Part shown: piece after piece, positions 7,111 to 8,243 of the stretch
How the letters are laid out: every line of letters starts with the position of its first letter
Position numbering within the stretch: position 1 is the first letter of the stretch
From: Eudoraea sp.
GTDB lineage: Bacteria > Bacteroidota > Bacteroidia > Flavobacteriales > Flavobacteriaceae
Direction: 5' to 3'
Assembly (NCBI GenBank): GCA_013042925.1
Contig: JABDPH010000163.1
Location: forward strand, 1-8,243
Length of the DNA stretch: 8,243 bases
Made by a program: the position numbers and the translations under genes
The notes under the pieces: generated by a model
What the model was told of the DNA's origin: nothing
Seen by the model: only the letters and a program-made list of their open reading frames with translations
Database searches by the model: none

Positions 7111-7393
7111 ACTAAAAACAGAGCATATTATTTTAGTGTATACCCCTTAAACTGATAAAAAGTGGAACTTAACCGAGGTTCGATTTCACAAATAGTCGCC
7201 AAAATTTATTTTGCATGTTCCAAAAAGCTTAGATGAAAGCAGTGCCAATAATCATTAAAGAACATGAACTTATACCATATTTCCGAAATAAACTTTAAAA
7301 GATCATAGTTTTTGAATTTAATTTCTAAAAACACTTCTTTTGGAATAGTTAGAATTTGTACATTGTTACATTATTTAAAAAACACTAATCAAA
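7111..7393. other. AT-rich intergenic region with no gene recognised
   Basis: This gap separates the divergent ABC operon and the DUF937 gene and must hold the promoter of the latter. No exact TAnnTTTG box was found on the plus strand. Two near matches with three instead of two spacer bases (TAGTTTTTG near 7307 and TAGAATTTG near 7349) and a TTTG at 7339-7342 are present. A 7-base inverted repeat, CATGTTC (7214-7220) and GAACATG (7260-7266), lies in the middle. A 21-codon open frame (7233-7298) has no coding support. Confidence 0.5.
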
Positions 7394-8026
7394 ATGGAAG
7401 GATTATTAGATTTATTAAACAGTCCAATAGGGAAACAGGTAATAAGCGGAGTTGCTGGTCAAACCGGACAAGCTGAAAACAAAACAGCAGATGTATTGAG
7501 TATGGCTATGCCATTACTGTTGGGAGCAATGAAAAAAAATGTAGCTTCACCAGAAGGTGCCCAGGGATTGATGAACGCTTTATCATCTAAGCATAACGGC
7601 AGTATATTGGATGATTTAGGAGGACTTTTCAGTGGAGGTGTAGACCAATCTGTAATGGACGATGGAGCGGGTATATTAGGCCATGTATTTGGTGGAAAAC
7701 AAGCAAATGTTGAGAATGCTTTAAGCCAGCGCTCAGGAATAGATACGGGCTCCATAGCCAATATCCTAAAAATTGCAGCACCGATTGTTATGGGTGTATT
7801 AGCCAAACAAACTTCTGAAAATAAAGTTAGTGATGCGAGTGGAATGAATAATCTCTTGGGTAGTATGTTGGGTGGACAACCGGAACAAAACCAAAGTCTT
7901 CTTACATCGCTATTGGATACGGATGGAGATGGCAGTATTCTCGATGATGTTGCAGGAATGGTCATGGGCGGTTCTAAAAAGAAAAGCGGTATAGGGGGCT
8001 TATTAGGAGGTCTTTTTGGAAAATAA
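7394..8026 (+). CDS. DUF937-family protein (YidB-like), internally duplicated
   Basis: The 210-residue Gly/Leu-rich product fits the DUF937 family, whose function is unknown. It has no signal peptide and no long transmembrane segment, so a cytoplasmic place is likely. Two half-repeats are visible. TADVLSMAMPLLLGAMKK (31-48) matches IANILKIAAPIVMGVLAK (121-138), and NGSILDDLGGLFSGG (68-82) matches DGSILDDVAGMVMGG (179-193). The second copy begins with DTDGDG (175-180), resembling the start of an EF-hand/dockerin calcium loop, but the usual acidic residue at loop position 12 is Val. In the first copy the acidic residues are lost. The tail is a lysine cluster followed by GIGGLLGGLFGK. The ATG at 7394 has an A-rich leader and no Shine-Dalgarno. 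The gene ends at a strong terminator, so it seems to be a single-gene transcript. Confidence 0.88.
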   Translation: MEGLLDLLNSPIGKQVISGVAGQTGQAENKTADVLSMAMPLLLGAMKKNVASPEGAQGLMNALSSKHNGSILDDLGGLFSGGVDQSVMDDGAGILGHVFGGKQANVENALSQRSGIDTGSIANILKIAAPIVMGVLAKQTSENKVSDASGMNNLLGSMLGGQPEQNQSLLTSLLDTDGDGSILDDVAGMVMGGSKKKSGIGGLLGGLFGK

Positions 8027-8053
8027 AATTCTGTCTTTTCTGATTTAATTAAC

Positions 8054-8085
8054 AAAACCATTTGTTTTAGCAAATGGTTTTTTTT
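8054..8085 (+). terminator. Rho-independent terminator after the DUF937 gene
   Basis: An 11-bp perfect stem (AAAACCATTTG at 8054-8064 with CAAATGGTTTT at 8071-8081) closes a six-base loop TTTTAG and runs into a T tract to 8085. It lies 27 bases after the DUF937 stop and separates this gene from the downstream lipoprotein gene. Because the stem's outer pairs are A-T, it could also work on the opposite strand, but no gene points at it from that side within the window. Confidence 0.92.
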
Positions 8086-8112
8086 GTACATTATTATATA
8101 TATTTTACTACT

Positions 8113-8243
8113 ATGAATTTTAAAATTTTGATTAAAATTTTTACCGGTTTGGTTTTAATATTATTTATTGTACAATGTTCTGGCTCTAAAAAAGTTGTAG
8201 ATATTTCTGAAGAGGAAAAGGAAGTATTTAATCAAAAAGACAA
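8113..8243 (+). CDS. Putative lipoprotein, 5' part (possibly DUF6146)
   Basis: Only the first 43 codons are present. They encode MNFKILIKIFTG, a hydrophobic stretch (about 9-20) and a cysteine at position 22 in LFIVQCSGSKK, which fits a signal-peptidase II lipoprotein signal with a loose lipobox (Gln at -1 is unusual). The mature part starts SGSKKVVDISEEEKEVF, with lysines rather than the acidic residues expected of the Bacteroidota surface-export signal after the Cys, so retention on the periplasmic face is more likely. I recall small DUF6146 lipoproteins following DUF937 genes in flavobacteria, which is the basis for the tentative name. No clear promoter is seen in the 27 bases after the terminator. 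Confidence 0.65.
   Translation, partial: MNFKILIKIFTGLVLILFIVQCSGSKKVVDISEEEKEVFNQKD

Noticed and set aside
7214..7266. Inverted repeat CATGTTC...GAACATG with 39 bases between the arms.
   Set aside because: Only 7 bases per arm with a long spacer, and no T tract or position relative to a promoter that would give it a role; plausible by chance.
7233..7298. A 21-codon open frame starting MKAVPIIIKEHELIPYF in the intergenic gap.
   Set aside because: No ribosome-binding leader, promoter or recognisable protein features; an open frame this short is expected by chance in AT-rich DNA.
7459..8091. Long minus-strand frame opposite the DUF937 gene, also running through the terminator.
   Set aside because: Proline- and serine-rich antisense artefact of the Gly/Leu-rich gene; it would start inside the terminator hairpin's flank.

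Overview
The window looks like chromosomal core DNA of a member of the Bacteroidota, most likely a Flavobacteriaceae species. The DNA is AT-rich. Shine-Dalgarno sequences are essentially absent, and start codons follow A-rich leaders. The best promoter candidates match the Bacteroidota type (TTTG about 20 bases upstream of TAnnTTTG). The gene content (2[4Fe-4S] ferredoxin, LuxC-like acyl-CoA reductase, serC, short serA, DUF937 protein, small lipoprotein) is what I would expect from flavobacterial genomes. No mobile element, CRISPR array, rRNA or tRNA was seen.

Layout. Bases 1-446 hold the 3' part of an arginase/agmatinase-family gene (+), which converges on a dicluster ferredoxin gene (457-807, -). 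The ferredoxin gene is divergent from an acyl-CoA reductase gene (920-1981, +), and the two appear to be driven by back-to-back promoters whose -7 boxes are two bases apart (874-891). Next come serC (2059-3123) and serA (3177-4127), the second and first enzymes of phosphorylated serine biosynthesis, both on +. From 4223 to 7099 a four-gene operon runs on the minus strand, converging on serA. In transcription order it encodes a two-TM protein of unknown function, an ABC ATPase, an ABC-2 permease and a secreted LolA-like protein. All three junctions are 4-base ATGA stop/start overlaps, so the four products are probably made together. After a gap of about 290 bases a DUF937-type protein (7394-8026, +) ends in a strong intrinsic terminator. 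A lipoprotein gene starts at 8113 and runs off the window.

How the genes work together. SerA oxidises 3-phosphoglycerate and SerC transaminates the product to phosphoserine; no serB is visible here. The ABC operon is the least understood part. Its ATPase carries Glu where most ABC ATPases have the Q-loop Gln, a feature of the BcrA/lantibiotic-immunity group. It is coupled to a single permease, a predicted periplasmic LolA-like protein and an unknown membrane protein, which makes it a plausible cell-envelope transport or self-protection system of undescribed substrate. The other genes are ordinary housekeeping or conserved hypothetical genes.
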